Positions 47,966 through 58,935 are shown, counted from the stretch's first letter. The stretch: DNA of 64,000 nucleotides from Klebsiella sp. RIT-PI-d (GCF_001187865.1 NZ_LGIT01000018.1:20767-84766), one strand, 5' to 3'. Translations and numbers: made by a program. The notes: generated by a model from the sequence alone, not told the origin.

Positions 47966-49060
47966 TCAGCCACGCGGATGCAGCGGGATACGCGACAGGC
48001 ATGATACCAGGTCGAGTTCAGTGCGTTGAAACGGAATGCCATTTTCATCAAACACATCATGAAACCAGAGATGGGCATAATCGCCCTGCTCTTTCAGCAG
48101 ACCCGGCCACGGTATAACGGTCTGCGTTTTTCCGCGCACCAGCCCCCATTGATACGGCACTACGTTACAGCCGTGCATCAGCGGTAATTGCGCCTCAAAA
48201 GTACTGCCAACGTGGCGGGCCAGCCATTCGGTACAAAATACAGGACGCCCCCACTGTTCCACATGACGGATGGTTTTGACCATTTTTGCGGTGCTTACAT
48301 AGGCGTGAAAACTGATGATATCGGAAAGCGCCAGCGCCGCCTGGTCAACAGGATGTTGATAAATCTCAGTCTCTGGCTCATCCGGGTCCTGCGACAGATG
48401 CCACGCGGCCACCGTTAACGGCTGTACCGGATCTTCTTCTCTCGCCCACTGGAACGCGTGGGTCATGAGTTGCAGGGCAAAATACTCCAGCTTTTCATCG
48501 TACAATACCTCTTGTGTACCGCTGGCAAAGCTACTCCGGTTGCCCGGCTCATTGTATAAATCCCAGACCACGATGCGCCGATCGTCACGGAAGGTATGAA
48601 TGATATCGCGCACGTAGCGCTCAATGTGCGGCCAGACGGCATAATCGCAGACGTTGTCACGCCCGGGACTGGCTGCCGCCTGGCTGTTATGTATGCCGGG
48701 GACAGGCGCTTTCTGCGGCCCGAGGTAAGGCTGATCGCCAGAGAAGCCGCAATCGTCCATCAGCGTCAGCATAGTACGAAAACGGTGCTGCGCGGCGAGG
48801 GTTAAAAACGCGTTAATACGATCGATTAACCCGTCGCGATCGTACTGCCAGACGATAAACGGCAGATTAATACGCAGCGTGTTATAGCCTGTGGCCTGCG
48901 CCCATCCCAGCTCCCGATCGATAGTCGCCAGATCGAAAGTGTCGGCCTGCCATAACTCCGTCCAGTTGACCGCCGTTCGCGGTAAATAGTTAAACCCGCA
49001 CATCCATCCCTGCTGCTGATACCAGTCATTTGCTTGTTCCGTAGTCCATTGCTGACGCAT
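47966..49060 (-). CDS. GH5-like glycoside hydrolase
   Basis: A 364-residue cytoplasmic (no signal peptide) clan GH-A hydrolase, most like glycoside hydrolase family 5. The barrel start [20 protein letters not shown] is followed by [11 protein letters not shown]. The likely acid/base is Glu171 in [11 protein letters not shown] and the likely nucleophile is Glu278 in [11 protein letters not shown], at the ends of strands 4 and 7. HAY at about 252-254 fits the conserved His-x-Tyr. The substrate is unknown; an imported oligosaccharide or glycoside is likely. CAGGAGACACG precedes the ATG. It is divergent from a LacI-family regulator and carries a perfect palindrome in its promoter. Confidence 0.82.
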   Translation of the reverse strand: MRQQWTTEQANDWYQQQGWMCGFNYLPRTAVNWTELWQADTFDLATIDRELGWAQATGYNTLRINLPFIVWQYDRDGLIDRINAFLTLAAQHRFRTMLTLMDDCGFSGDQPYLGPQKAPVPGIHNSQAAASPGRDNVCDYAVWPHIERYVRDIIHTFRDDRRIVVWDLYNEPGNRSSFASGTQEVLYDEKLEYFALQLMTHAFQWAREEDPVQPLTVAAWHLSQDPDEPETEIYQHPVDQAALALSDIISFHAYVSTAKMVKTIRHVEQWGRPVFCTEWLARHVGSTFEAQLPLMHGCNVVPYQWGLVRGKTQTVIPWPGLLKEQGDYAHLWFHDVFDENGIPFQRTELDLVSCLSRIPLHPRG

Positions 49061-49080
49061 CGTGTCTCCTGTCCATCTTC

Positions 49081-49112
49081 AGGTAATATTTATTAGCTAA
49101 TAAATATTACCT
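49081..49112. promoter_or_regulatory. Perfect 32-bp palindrome, likely operator
   Basis: AGGTAATATTTATTAG is followed directly by its exact reverse complement. It is centred 36 bp upstream of the glycosidase ATG and about 150 bp upstream of the lacI-type gene. The position suggests an operator covering the glycosidase promoter, though the sequence lacks the usual CG centre of LacI-family sites. Confidence 0.7.
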
Positions 49113-49247
49113 GCTTTAATCAACTGCAAGCAGGGGATAAAATAAGTGTTAGTGTGATCACACTCATTGCTTTTACCTGCACAGCAGCAAAACCGCATAA
49201 CGGCTGTGATATAGTGGCAAAAATTCAGATAACCGATAGCAAAGATC

Positions 49248-50255
49248 ATGAAAAAGAAAGAGAAAATCACCATGAACGATATTGCTCGCGACGCGGGTGT
49301 ATCGCAGGCTACGGTGTCACTGATCCTGAATAATGCGCAGAGCAGTAAACTCAGCGAGGAGACTCGCCAGCGAGTTATCCAGACGGCACAAAAGCTGGGC
49401 TACAAAAAAATTGCGCCTCCACATCAGTCTGAAGGTCAGGAAGAGATCGCGCTTCTGATCAATGCGATGCCCGGATACGATCCTTTCACGGAGGCCTTTA
49501 ATCAGGCACGCGATGCCGCCTGGCGTAACAACACGTTACTGACGATTTATGACTACGGAGATGATAATCAGCTGGCTATTCATATCATCCGCCAGCTTGA
49601 GCAGCGGCGCTGCGCCGGGATCATTCTTGCCTCACCGATCACCCGCGCCATCGATTTCGCCCCGTTTGAAAATTGCATCCGTATTCCCCTGATCCTGCTC
49701 AATGTCTACGACCGTCACTATCCGATGGTGCCCACGTTTTTACCCAACGATTACGCCAATGCATTTCAGATCACCCGCCACCTCATCGCCCAGGGCGCAA
49801 CGCGTATTGCCCATATTACTGGCGATCGCTGGATGGATGCGTCCAGGCATCGTCAGGAAGGATATTGCGCTGCCCTGTCACAGGCCGGTCTTCCGTGCGA
49901 TGCGACGTTAATACGTCATACTCAGTGGCAGCTTAATGAAAGTTATCAGGCAACCTGTCAGCTGATGCAGTCCGCTGCGCCTCCGGACGCGATATTTTGC
50001 GCCAGCGACTGGATCGCATTAGGGTGCTATCAGGCGCTGGCTGAGTTGCAAATCAGCATCCCGCAACAGGTGATGGTGGCAGGCTACGACGATCAGCATT
50101 ACACCACTCAGTTGACTCCTCCATTGACCAGCATTCAGCTCCCTTACGCCGAGTTAAGCCGTCTGGCGGTGGAATACCTGTGTGAAGGAGAAGACGCGGC
50201 AACCCAGGTGATCATGACCGGAAAATTACGGATTCGAGCGTCCACACAGCGTTAA
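49248..50255 (+). CDS. LacI-family transcriptional regulator
   Basis: A 335-residue repressor with an N-terminal helix-turn-helix (ITMNDIARDAGVSQATVSLILN, residues about 7-28) and hinge region followed by a periplasmic-binding-protein-like sugar domain (ALLINAMPGYDPFTEAFNQAR; HITGDRWMDASRHRQEGYC; PDAIFCASDWIALGCYQAL; VMVAGYDDQ). ATG 49248 is used; ATG 49272 is an alternative that keeps the whole HTH. The effector sugar is unknown. Its divergent neighbour is the GH5-like enzyme, so the pair is probably a small self-regulated sugar locus. Confidence 0.88.
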   Translation: MKKKEKITMNDIARDAGVSQATVSLILNNAQSSKLSEETRQRVIQTAQKLGYKKIAPPHQSEGQEEIALLINAMPGYDPFTEAFNQARDAAWRNNTLLTIYDYGDDNQLAIHIIRQLEQRRCAGIILASPITRAIDFAPFENCIRIPLILLNVYDRHYPMVPTFLPNDYANAFQITRHLIAQGATRIAHITGDRWMDASRHRQEGYCAALSQAGLPCDATLIRHTQWQLNESYQATCQLMQSAAPPDAIFCASDWIALGCYQALAELQISIPQQVMVAGYDDQHYTTQLTPPLTSIQLPYAELSRLAVEYLCEGEDAATQVIMTGKLRIRASTQR

Positions 50256-50521
50256 TTATTTTGCTCATTTCCGTCCAGAAAATAGCCCTTATTTTCTCGA
50301 CGGAAATATCTTAAAGACTGCATGATTATCACACAAATATTTCAATTTAGGTTAAGGTAGATATTGCCGTGCGCATTCGTCAGAATCTTCCGATTCAGGA
50401 CGTGCTTTCGCTGTGGTTTCAAAAAATATCGACTTTATTTCATTGCTGCTCAGCCCTTATATCATGGGAAGTCGCGCCGATCCTCGTGCGGCAATATTCA
50501 TGCCAACCGGAATCACAAGGG

Positions 50522-50549
50522 TTGTCTCAGATTCTCAGTATGCTAGGGT
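50522..50549 (+). promoter_or_regulatory. proU P2 promoter
   Basis: TTGTCT-16 bp-TAGGGT within the sequence CAGATTCTCAGTATGC closely resembles the E. coli proU P2 promoter (TTGCCT-16-TAGGGT). The osmotic, H-NS-controlled start would be about 60 bp before proV. Between 50256 and 50521 I see no gene. Confidence 0.75.
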
Positions 50550-50617
50550 ATAGCCCGGTTATTATTTCGGATAGGTAGTAAATCGACAAAATCAAATAAC
50601 GGGAATCTTTTTATTGC

Positions 50618-51820
50618 ATGGCAATTAAATTAGAAGTTAAGAATCTATATAAAGTATTTGGTGAGCATCCACAGCGCGCATTCAAATATATCGAAAAAGG
50701 ACTTTCGAAAGAGCAAATTCTGGAAAAAACTGGGCTATCGCTTGGCGTTAAAGACGCAAGTCTGGCCATTGAAGAAGGCGAGATATTTGTCATCATGGGA
50801 TTATCCGGTTCGGGTAAATCCACAATGGTACGCCTTCTCAATCGCCTGATTGAACCCACCCGTGGACAGGTGCTGATTGACGGCGTAGATATCGCCAAAA
50901 TATCAGATGCTGAACTCCGTGAGGTGCGCAGAAAGAAGATTGCTATGGTATTCCAGTCCTTCGCACTGATGCCCCATATGACCGTGCTGGATAATACCGC
51001 ATTCGGTATGGAGCTGGCGGGCGTTTCAGCGGCAGAACGTCAGGAAAAGGCGCTGGACGCGCTGCGTCAGGTGGGTCTGGAAAATTATGCTCACGGCTAT
51101 CCTGATGAACTCTCTGGCGGTATGCGCCAGCGCGTAGGTCTGGCCCGCGCGTTAGCGATTAACCCGGATATTTTGCTGATGGACGAAGCGTTCTCGGCAC
51201 TCGACCCGCTTATTCGTACTGAGATGCAGGATGAGCTGGTAAAATTGCAGGCGAAACATCAACGTACCGTCGTGTTTATTTCTCACGATCTGGATGAAGC
51301 CATGCGCATCGGCGACCGTATTGCCATTATGCAAAATGGTGAAGTGGTTCAGGTGGGCACCCCTGATGAAATTCTGAATAACCCGGCCAATGATTATGTC
51401 CGCACCTTCTTCCGCGGCGTGGATATTAGCCAGGTATTCAGCGCCAAAGATATTGCCCGCCGCAGCCCGGTCGGTTTGATTCGTAAAACCCCAGGTTTCG
51501 GTCCGCGTTCTGCGCTCAAATTATTGCAGGATGAAGATCGTGAATACGGTTATGTCATCGAGCGTGGCAATAAATATGTCGGCATTGTCTCTATCGATTC
51601 GCTGAAAATGGCGCTTAGCCAACAGCAGGGTATCGAAACGGCGTTAATTGAGTCGCCGCTGGCCGTAGATGCGCAAACGCCACTCAGCGAATTGCTCTCC
51701 CACGTAGGTCAGGCGCCCTGTGCCGTTCCGGTGGTGGACGAAGAGCAACAATACCTTGGCATCATCTCAAAACGCATGTTGCTACAGTCTTTAGATCGCG
51801 AGGGGGCTAACAATGGCTGA
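50618..51820 (+). CDS. proV: ProV, ATPase of the glycine betaine/proline importer
   Basis: ATP-binding subunit of the osmoprotectant ABC importer ProVWX (ProU). 400 residues as in E. coli. Walker [10 protein letters not shown] is at 61-69, the signature LSGGMRQR at 165-172 and Walker B ILLMDE at 185-190. The C-terminal 120 residues form a tandem CBS pair that senses ionic strength in related OpuA proteins. It overlaps proW by 8 bp. Expression is expected to rise with osmolarity; the early coding region corresponds to the downstream H-NS element known in E. coli. Confidence 0.98.
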   Translation: MAIKLEVKNLYKVFGEHPQRAFKYIEKGLSKEQILEKTGLSLGVKDASLAIEEGEIFVIMGLSGSGKSTMVRLLNRLIEPTRGQVLIDGVDIAKISDAELREVRRKKIAMVFQSFALMPHMTVLDNTAFGMELAGVSAAERQEKALDALRQVGLENYAHGYPDELSGGMRQRVGLARALAINPDILLMDEAFSALDPLIRTEMQDELVKLQAKHQRTVVFISHDLDEAMRIGDRIAIMQNGEVVQVGTPDEILNNPANDYVRTFFRGVDISQVFSAKDIARRSPVGLIRKTPGFGPRSALKLLQDEDREYGYVIERGNKYVGIVSIDSLKMALSQQQGIETALIESPLAVDAQTPLSELLSHVGQAPCAVPVVDEEQQYLGIISKRMLLQSLDREGANNG

Positions 51821-52877
51821 TCAAAATAACCCGTGGGAAACCGCACCAGCTGCCGATAACGCAGCCCAGTCCGCCGATGCATGGGGTGCACCTGCAGCCC
51901 CTGCCGACGGTGGCGGCAGTGCCGACTGGCTGACCAGCGCGCCCGCTCCGGCACCGGAGCACTTCAATATTATGGACCCGTTCCATAAGACGCTGATCCC
52001 GCTGGATAGCTGGGTCACGCAGGGGATCGACTGGGTTGTCACCCATTTCCGCCCGGTGTTTCAGGGTATTCGTGTCCCGGTGGATTATATCCTCAACGGC
52101 TTCCAGCAACTGCTGCTGGGAATGCCTGCGCCGGTAGCGATTATTGTCTTCACCCTGATTGCCTGGCAGATTTCCGGCCTCGGAATGGGCGTTGCCACCC
52201 TGGTGTCGCTGATTGCCATTGGCGCGATTGGTGCCTGGTCACAGGCGATGATCACTCTGGCGCTGGTGCTAACTGCCCTGCTGTTCTGCGTGATCCTCGG
52301 ACTACCGCTGGGGATCTGGCTGGCGCGAAGTCCGCGCGCCTCCAAAATTATTCGCCCGCTGCTGGATGCGATGCAGACCACACCTGCTTTCGTTTATCTG
52401 GTGCCTATCGTAATGCTGTTCGGGATTGGCAACGTTCCAGGCGTCGTGGTAACAATTATCTTCGCCCTGCCGCCGATTGTGCGCCTGACTATCCTCGGGA
52501 TTAATCAGGTTCCGGCCGATCTGATCGAAGCCTCGCGCTCCTTTGGCGCCAGCCCGCGTCAGATGCTGTTTAAAGTACAGCTCCCGCTGGCGATGCCTAC
52601 CATTATGGCCGGCGTTAATCAGACGCTGATGCTGGCGCTGTCGATGGTGGTAATTGCCTCGATGATCGCCGTCGGCGGTCTGGGTCAAATGGTACTGCGC
52701 GGTATTGGCCGTCTCGATATGGGTCTGGCTACCGTGGGCGGCGTCGGGATCGTCATTCTGGCCATCATTCTTGATCGCCTCACGCAGGCCGTTGGACGCG
52801 ATTCACGCAGCCGTGGCAATCGCCGCTGGTATGCTACTGGTCCGCTGGGCCTCGTCACGCGTCCCTTCATCAAATAG
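51813..52877 (+). CDS. proW: ProW, permease of the glycine betaine/proline importer
   Basis: Inner-membrane permease of ProU, 354 residues as in E. coli. A long hydrophilic Ala/Pro-rich N-terminal tail ([17 protein letters not shown]) precedes the membrane helices beginning near [19 protein letters not shown]. The coupling motif is [26 protein letters not shown], the EAA loop for ProV. The start lies within the end of proV, and proX follows after 60 bp. Confidence 0.98.
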   Translation: MADQNNPWETAPAADNAAQSADAWGAPAAPADGGGSADWLTSAPAPAPEHFNIMDPFHKTLIPLDSWVTQGIDWVVTHFRPVFQGIRVPVDYILNGFQQLLLGMPAPVAIIVFTLIAWQISGLGMGVATLVSLIAIGAIGAWSQAMITLALVLTALLFCVILGLPLGIWLARSPRASKIIRPLLDAMQTTPAFVYLVPIVMLFGIGNVPGVVVTIIFALPPIVRLTILGINQVPADLIEASRSFGASPRQMLFKVQLPLAMPTIMAGVNQTLMLALSMVVIASMIAVGGLGQMVLRGIGRLDMGLATVGGVGIVILAIILDRLTQAVGRDSRSRGNRRWYATGPLGLVTRPFIK

Positions 52878-52937
52878 CAATTTTGGCCCGGTCACCGCCG
52901 GGCTAACACAACTACACCTCATTAAAAAGGAACAACG

Positions 52938-53933
52938 ATGCGACATAGCACGATTTTAGCCACTGCCCTGGCCACCCTTGTTTCCACCAGCACCTTTGCG
53001 GCCGATCTGCCGGGTAAAGGCATTACGGTTCAGCCGATCCAGAGCACCATTTCTGAAGAATCTTTCCAGACGCTGCTGGTCAGCCGCGCGCTGGAAAAAC
53101 TGGGCTATACCGTCAGCAAGCCAAGTGAAGTCGACTATAACGTTGGCTATACCTCACTTGCCTCCGGCGATGCCACCTTCACCGCCGTTAACTGGCAACC
53201 GCTGCATGATGATATGTATGCTGCGGCCGGGGGCGATAAAAAATTCTACCGTGAAGGCGTGTTTGTTACCGGTGCAGCACAGGGATACCTGATCGACAGA
53301 AAAACCGCCGAGCAGTACAAAATAACCAATGTGGCGCAGCTTAAAGATCCGAAAATTGCCAAAATTTTTGATACCAACGGCGACGGCAAAGCGGACATGA
53401 TGGGCTGCTCACCGGGCTGGGGTTGCGAAGCGGTCATTAACCATCAGAACAAAGCGTTCGACCTGGAAAAAACCGTTGATGTGAGCCACGGTAACTACTC
53501 TGCAATGATGGCTGACACCATCACTCGCTTTAAAGAAGGCAAACCCATCCTCTATTACACCTGGACGCCATACTGGGTGAGCGATGTTATGAAGCCGGGT
53601 AAAGACGTGGTGTGGTTACAGGTTCCATTCTCCTCACTGCCGGGCGAGCAGAAAGATATTGATACTAAACTGCCGAACGGCGCGAACTACGGCTTCCCGG
53701 TGAATACCATGCATATTGTGGCCAACAAAGCCTGGGCTGAGAAAAACCCGGCGGCGGCCAAATTGTTCTCATTGATGAAACTGCCGCTGGCGGATATCAA
53801 TGCGCAAAATGCGATGATGCATGACGGTAAAGCCTCTGAAGCTGAAGTTCAGGGCCATGTTGACGGCTGGATCAAAGCGCACCAGCAGCAGTTCGACGGC
53901 TGGATAAAAGAAGCTCTCGCCGCACAGAAGTAA
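52938..53933 (+). CDS. proX: ProX, periplasmic glycine betaine-binding protein
   Basis: Periplasmic receptor of ProU, 331 residues. The signal peptide [20 protein letters not shown] is cleaved after AA before DLPGKG. Aromatic residues of the betaine box are present: [18 protein letters not shown] (with the disulfide pair CSPGWGC) and TWTPYWV. The region between [17 protein letters not shown] and the following helix differs from E. coli more than the rest. AAAAAGGAACAACG precedes the ATG. Confidence 0.98.
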   Translation: MRHSTILATALATLVSTSTFAADLPGKGITVQPIQSTISEESFQTLLVSRALEKLGYTVSKPSEVDYNVGYTSLASGDATFTAVNWQPLHDDMYAAAGGDKKFYREGVFVTGAAQGYLIDRKTAEQYKITNVAQLKDPKIAKIFDTNGDGKADMMGCSPGWGCEAVINHQNKAFDLEKTVDVSHGNYSAMMADTITRFKEGKPILYYTWTPYWVSDVMKPGKDVVWLQVPFSSLPGEQKDIDTKLPNGANYGFPVNTMHIVANKAWAEKNPAAAKLFSLMKLPLADINAQNAMMHDGKASEAEVQGHVDGWIKAHQQQFDGWIKEALAAQK

Positions 53934-53946
53934 TTTTTTTCCCCCT

Positions 53947-53966
53947 CCCTCCCGGTAACGGGAGGG
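53947..53966 (+). terminator. Hairpin after proX
   Basis: CCCTCCCG/CGGGAGGG with GTAA loop. The seven-T run lies before rather than after the stem, so this is an atypical terminator. Confidence 0.5.
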
Positions 53967-54064
53967 GATCCCTCAAAACGCACGATCGAACACCTATCTT
54001 TTGCCCTTCACGTAAAACCATTCGTTATTATTGGTACGACGACAACAACCAATAGATAATACCA

Positions 54065-55234
54065 ATGAATAAAACACCTCACGGGCTTAGCCCGGCGCTG
54101 ATTGCTCTGATGTCTCTTGCAACCGGCATGGCTGTCGCCAGTAATTATTATGCTCAGCCGCTGCTGGATACTATTGCCAGAGCGTTTACCCTGACGCCAG
54201 GTCAGGCGGGATTTATCGTTACGGCCGCACAGCTGGGCTATGCGGCCGGTCTGCTGTTTCTGGTTCCGCTGGGTGATATGTTTGAGCGACGTAAACTGAT
54301 CGTCTCAATGACATTGCTTACCGCGCTCGGGTTATTGATTACCGCCAGCAGCCATTCGCTTGCCACCATGCTCCTCGGCACCGCGCTCACCGGGCTGTTC
54401 TCGGTTGTCGCACAACTTCTCGTCCCTCTGGCGGCAACCCTCGCCGCGCCGGAGAAGCGCGGTAAAGTGGTCGGCACCATCATGAGCGGCCTGCTGTTGG
54501 GCATTCTGCTGGCGCGAACGGTGGCCGGGTTGCTGGCCACGCTGGGCGGCTGGCAGACGGTCTACTGGGTGGCAGCCGGACTAATGATTATCATGGCTCT
54601 GGCATTGTGGCGGGGGCTTCCGACGCTTAAGCAAGAAAATCATCTTAATTATCCGCAGATCCTCGGCTCGATTTTTTCCCTTTTTTTCGGCAATAAGCTG
54701 CTGCGTACTCGTGCCCTGCTGGGCTGCCTGAGCTTTGCTAATTTCAGTATCCTGTGGACCTCAATGGCCTTTTTACTGGCTTCACCGCCGTTTAACTATT
54801 CGGAAGGCGTAATTGGGCTGTTCGGCCTGGCGGGGGCCGCGGGCGCATTGGGCGCTCGACCGGCGGGTAGCCTTGCGGACAGCGGAAAATCACACCTGAC
54901 GACTACCGCTGGACTTCTTCTGCTCCTGGTATCGTGGGCGGCAATCTGGTTTGGTCAGGCATCAGTGCTGGCGCTAATTGTTGGTATTCTGATCCTTGAC
55001 CTGGCCGTTCAGGCGGTGCATATCACTAACCAAACCGTGATTTATCGCGTGCTGCCAGAAGCGCGTAATCGTCTGACGGCGGGCTATATGACCAGCTATT
55101 TTATTGGCGGCGCGGCGGGTTCGCTTATCTCCGCTGCCGCCTGGCAACATGCTGGCTGGGCAGGCGTTTGTGGCGTGGGGGCGATTTTCGCGGTTCTTAA
55201 TCTGCTGGTCTGGTGGCGCGGGGCATCCCACTGA
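54065..55234 (+). CDS. ygaY: YgaY, MFS transporter (intact)
   Basis: A 389-residue major facilitator transporter with 12 predicted helices. The motif between helices 2 and 3 is GDMFERRKLI, and the N-terminus SLATGMAVASNYYAQPLLDTIA is typical of YgaY/YbcL-like drug or metabolite exporters. In E. coli K-12 the gene is broken, while here it is open throughout. The substrate is unknown. It stands between proX and mprA as in E. coli, but the ygaZH branched-chain amino-acid exporter genes that follow in E. coli are missing. Confidence 0.88.
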   Translation: MNKTPHGLSPALIALMSLATGMAVASNYYAQPLLDTIARAFTLTPGQAGFIVTAAQLGYAAGLLFLVPLGDMFERRKLIVSMTLLTALGLLITASSHSLATMLLGTALTGLFSVVAQLLVPLAATLAAPEKRGKVVGTIMSGLLLGILLARTVAGLLATLGGWQTVYWVAAGLMIIMALALWRGLPTLKQENHLNYPQILGSIFSLFFGNKLLRTRALLGCLSFANFSILWTSMAFLLASPPFNYSEGVIGLFGLAGAAGALGARPAGSLADSGKSHLTTTAGLLLLLVSWAAIWFGQASVLALIVGILILDLAVQAVHITNQTVIYRVLPEARNRLTAGYMTSYFIGGAAGSLISAAAWQHAGWAGVCGVGAIFAVLNLLVWWRGASH

Positions 55235-55362
55235 CGTACCAGAGTTCATTTTATAAGCCGGGATAAGAGGCGGCTCCCCTGCACGAGATAAAACAACGCT
55301 CGTACAGGGGAAACCATGAGCGTATATATAATCACCACATATCAATTTAAGTAATTAATACA

Positions 55363-55391
55363 TTTACTTTATTTGTCACTATCGTTACTAT
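55363..55391 (+). promoter_or_regulatory. Probable promoter of mprA-emrAB
   Basis: TTTACT, 17-bp spacer, TACTAT. The surrounding bases closely resemble the E. coli emrRAB promoter region, where MprA binds and represses. Confidence 0.5.
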
Positions 55392-55420
55392 ACCGGCTGA
55401 AACTAATGAGGTCATGCCAT

Positions 55421-55951
55421 ATGGATAGTTCGTTTACCCCTATTGAACAAATGCTAAAATTTCGCGCCAGCCGCTATGAAGAATTTCCTTTTAAGGAAGT
55501 CCTGCTGACCCGCCTGTGTATGCACATGCAGGGAAAATTGCTTGAAAATCGCAATAAGATGCTAAAAGCACAGGGAATTAACGAAACATTATTTATGGCG
55601 TTAATCACGCTTGAGTCGCAGGAAGATCACAGTATCCAGCCCTCAGAATTGAGCTGTGCATTAGGATCTTCTCGTACGAATGCGACTCGTATCGCTGATG
55701 AGCTGGAAAAACGCGGCTGGATCGAACGTCGCGAGAGCGATAACGATCGCCGTTGTTTACATCTGCAACTGACTGAAAAAGGCCATCAGTTTTTACGCGA
55801 GGTTCTGCCACCTCAGCATCAGTGCCTGCACACCCTGTGGTCAGCGCTCAATACCAGCGAAAAAGAGCAGCTGGAGCAGATCACACGTAAGCTTCTAACC
55901 CGCCTTGATCAGATGGATGAAGATGGCGCAATTCTTGAGGCATTGCGCTAA
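55421..55951 (+). CDS. mprA: MprA (EmrR), MarR-family repressor of emrAB
   Basis: Repressor of the emrRAB operon that releases DNA on binding uncouplers and other hydrophobic compounds. The start at 55421 ([20 protein letters not shown]) gives 176 residues, equal to E. coli; a 16-codon upstream extension is not conserved. The winged helix contains [38 protein letters not shown]. It is the first gene of the operon, followed by emrA after 126 bp. Confidence 0.97.
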   Translation: MDSSFTPIEQMLKFRASRYEEFPFKEVLLTRLCMHMQGKLLENRNKMLKAQGINETLFMALITLESQEDHSIQPSELSCALGSSRTNATRIADELEKRGWIERRESDNDRRCLHLQLTEKGHQFLREVLPPQHQCLHTLWSALNTSEKEQLEQITRKLLTRLDQMDEDGAILEALR

Positions 55952-56077
55952 CGTTTCATCCCTCTCATACATACTGATAGTGAAAAAATTGACAGGCCAG
56001 CAGGCAAGAACTGCTGGCCTGTCTTACCAACTGGTCGGCGTAAGCTGAGATGAAATAACAAGATCGTGGAGAATCAC

Positions 56078-57253
56078 ATGAGCGAAAATGCGGAGATTCA
56101 AACCCCGCAGCAACCGGTTAATAAGAAGAAGGGCAAGCGTAAACGCCTCCTTCTGCTGTTGACCCTGCTCTTTGTTATTATTGCTGTGGTATGGGGAATT
56201 TACTGGTTTTTAGTGCTGCGTCATTTTGAAGAAACGGACGATGCTTACGTTGCAGGGAATCAAGTGCAGATTATGGCGCAGGTCTCTGGTAGCGTGACCA
56301 AAGTCTGGGCTGACAATACCGACTTTGTGCAAAAGGGTGATGTTCTGGTCACCCTCGATCAGACGGATGCGCAACAGGCGTTTGAAAAAGCGCAAACCGG
56401 ACTGGCTTCAAGCGTACGTCAGACGCGTCAGCAAATGATCAATAGCCAGCAGTTACAGGCCAATATTAACGTTCAGAAAACCGCCCTTTCTCAGGCGCAG
56501 ACCGACCTCAACCGCCGGGTACCGCTGGGTTCTGCGAACCTGATTGGTCGTGAAGAGTTGCAGCATGCGCGCGATGCCGTAGCCAGCGCACAGGCCAAAC
56601 TGGATGTCGCTATTCAGCAATATAATGCAAATCAGGCCATCATCCTCGGCACCCGCCTTGAAGATCAGCCGGCGGTGAAACAAGCCGCGACTGAAGTTCG
56701 TAATGCCTGGCTTGCTCTGCAAAGAACTAAAATTGTCAGTCCGATGACGGGCTACGTCTCTCGCCGCTCGGTGCAGCCTGGCGCACAGATAAGCCCGACT
56801 ACGCCGTTAATGGCGGTAGTACCTGCCACTAACTTATGGGTAGACGCCAATTTTAAAGAGACTCAGCTGGCGCATATGCGCATCGGTCAGTCGGTCACGG
56901 TTGTGAGCGATATTTACGGCGATGATGTGAAATATACTGGTACGGTAGTCGGTCTGGACATGGGGACCGGCAGCGCCTTCTCTCTGCTCCCTGCCCAGAA
57001 TGCTACCGGTAACTGGATCAAAGTGGTCCAGCGTCTGCCGGTTCGTATCGAACTGGATCAGAAGCAGCTGACCGACCATCCGCTGCGTATTGGTTTATCA
57101 ACGCTGGTAACCGTTGATACGACCAATCGCGACGGTCAAATGCTGGCAAATCAGGTGCGTAAAGATCCCGCTTACGAAAGTAACGCCCGTGAAATCAGCC
57201 TTGAACCCGTTAATAAACTCATCAACGACATTGTGCAGGCCAACGCAGGGTGA
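56078..57253 (+). CDS. emrA: EmrA, membrane-fusion protein of multidrug efflux
   Basis: Periplasmic adaptor of the EmrAB-TolC pump. 391 residues (390 in E. coli) from ATG 56078, with GTGGAGAATCAC upstream. A basic cytoplasmic start (KKKGKRKR) precedes one membrane helix LLLLLTLLFVIIAVVWGIYW. Lipoyl halves are QVSGSVTKVWADNTDFVQKG and IVSPMTGYVSRRSVQPGAQI, separated by a coiled-coil hairpin. The beta domain ends TLVTVDTTNRDG. The stop is 5 bp before the emrB ATG. Confidence 0.97.
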   Translation: MSENAEIQTPQQPVNKKKGKRKRLLLLLTLLFVIIAVVWGIYWFLVLRHFEETDDAYVAGNQVQIMAQVSGSVTKVWADNTDFVQKGDVLVTLDQTDAQQAFEKAQTGLASSVRQTRQQMINSQQLQANINVQKTALSQAQTDLNRRVPLGSANLIGREELQHARDAVASAQAKLDVAIQQYNANQAIILGTRLEDQPAVKQAATEVRNAWLALQRTKIVSPMTGYVSRRSVQPGAQISPTTPLMAVVPATNLWVDANFKETQLAHMRIGQSVTVVSDIYGDDVKYTGTVVGLDMGTGSAFSLLPAQNATGNWIKVVQRLPVRIELDQKQLTDHPLRIGLSTLVTVDTTNRDGQMLANQVRKDPAYESNAREISLEPVNKLINDIVQANAG

Positions 57254-57258
57254 GCGTC

Positions 57259-58797
57259 ATGCAACAGCAAAAACCGCTGGAAGGCGCGCAGCTGGTCATA
57301 ATGACCATTGCGCTGTCGCTGGCGACCTTCATGCAGGTGCTGGACTCCACGATTGCTAACGTCGCTATCCCGACGATTGCCGGTAATCTTGGCTCATCAT
57401 TGAGCCAGGGAACGTGGGTGATCACCTCGTTTGGGGTGGCAAATGCGATCTCCATTCCGATCACCGGCTGGCTGGCAAAACGCGTCGGGGAGGTCAGACT
57501 GTTCCTGTGGTCAACGGTGGCGTTTGCTATTGCCTCCTGGGCCTGTGGCGTATCCAGCAGCCTGACAATGCTGATTATTTTCCGCGTCATTCAGGGGATT
57601 GTTGCCGGACCGCTTATTCCGCTGTCGCAAAGTCTGCTGCTGAGTAACTATCCGCCTGCGAAGCGCTCTATCGCGCTGGCTCTGTGGTCGATGACGGTCA
57701 TTGTTGCGCCGATTTGCGGCCCTATTCTTGGGGGGTATATCAGCGATAATTATCACTGGGGCTGGATCTTCTTCATTAACGTGCCGATTGGCATCGTGGT
57801 GGTCCTCCTGACGCTGCAATCGCTGCGGGGACGCGAAACCCGCACTGAACAGCGGCGCATTGACGGTGTCGGGCTGGCACTGCTGGTGGTGGGGATTGGC
57901 AGCCTGCAAATTATGCTCGACCGGGGTAAGGAGCTGGACTGGTTTTCGTCCAATGAGATCGTGGTCCTGACGGTGGTGGCCGTGGTGTCGCTGGCTTTCC
58001 TGATTGTCTGGGAGTTAACCGACGATAATCCGATTGTGGATCTCTCACTGTTCAAGTCGCGAAACTTCACCATTGGGTGTTTGTGTATCAGTCTGGCCTA
58101 TATGCTCTACTTTGGCGCGATTGTTCTGCTGCCGCAGCTATTGCAGGAAGTTTACGGTTATACCGCAACCTGGGCGGGGTTGGCATCAGCGCCTATTGGC
58201 ATTCTTCCGGTGTTGCTGTCACCCATTATCGGCCGCTTCGCCCATAAGCTGGATATGCGGCGACTGGTGACATTCAGCTTTATTATGTATGCAGTCTGCT
58301 TTTACTGGCGTGCGTACACCTTCGAGCCAGGCATGGATTTTGGCGCGTCAGCATGGCCGCAGTTTATTCAGGGCTTTGCCGTCGCCTGCTTCTTCATGCC
58401 GCTGACAACGATTACGCTCTCGGGACTGCCGCCAGAGCGTCTGGCTGCTGCGTCAAGCTTGTCTAACTTTACGCGAACGCTGGCCGGCTCAATTGGTACC
58501 TCAATTACCACGACCTTGTGGACTAACCGCGAGTCACTGCATCATGCCCAGCTAACGGAATCGGTCACGCCATATAACCCTAACGCGCAGCAGGTGTACG
58601 ATCAGCTTCAGGACCTGGGGATGACGCAACAGCAGGCATCCGGCTGGCTGGCGCAGCAGATCACCAATCAGGGATTGATTATCTCAGCTAATGAGATTTT
58701 CTGGCTGTCAGCTGGCGTATTTCTGTTGTTGCTTGGTCTGATCTGGCTTGCTAAACCGCCGTTTGGCGTGGGCGGCGGCGGCGGCGGCGCCCACTGA
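57259..58797 (+). CDS. emrB: EmrB, MFS multidrug exporter (DHA2 family)
   Basis: Proton-driven inner-membrane exporter with 14 helices that works with EmrA and TolC, known for uncouplers, nalidixic acid and similar compounds. ATG 57259 gives 512 residues as in E. coli (MQQQKPLEGAQLVIMTIALS). Family motifs are LDSTIANVAIPTIAG in helix 1, ITGWLAKRVGE, and motif C at SMTVIVAPICGPILGGY. It ends in a Gly-rich tail (VGGGGGGAH). GTG 57250 is a less likely start. Confidence 0.98.
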   Translation: MQQQKPLEGAQLVIMTIALSLATFMQVLDSTIANVAIPTIAGNLGSSLSQGTWVITSFGVANAISIPITGWLAKRVGEVRLFLWSTVAFAIASWACGVSSSLTMLIIFRVIQGIVAGPLIPLSQSLLLSNYPPAKRSIALALWSMTVIVAPICGPILGGYISDNYHWGWIFFINVPIGIVVVLLTLQSLRGRETRTEQRRIDGVGLALLVVGIGSLQIMLDRGKELDWFSSNEIVVLTVVAVVSLAFLIVWELTDDNPIVDLSLFKSRNFTIGCLCISLAYMLYFGAIVLLPQLLQEVYGYTATWAGLASAPIGILPVLLSPIIGRFAHKLDMRRLVTFSFIMYAVCFYWRAYTFEPGMDFGASAWPQFIQGFAVACFFMPLTTITLSGLPPERLAAASSLSNFTRTLAGSIGTSITTTLWTNRESLHHAQLTESVTPYNPNAQQVYDQLQDLGMTQQQASGWLAQQITNQGLIISANEIFWLSAGVFLLLLGLIWLAKPPFGVGGGGGGAH

Positions 58798-58935
58798 TAT
58801 GCACGTACAGTAGCAGGTTATTGCGTCCTGATACTGTCAGCGAAGCATATCCGTGCGGCATGACGCGGCAAAGCGGTTCTGGAAGCGTTTACCGTTCTCA
58901 GAACTGCTCTGCCGCTCATTTTATGACAGGGACAA

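Noticed and set aside
50364..50578. 60-70 codon frames upstream of proV
   Set aside because: They overlap the proU promoter region, which explains the conservation.
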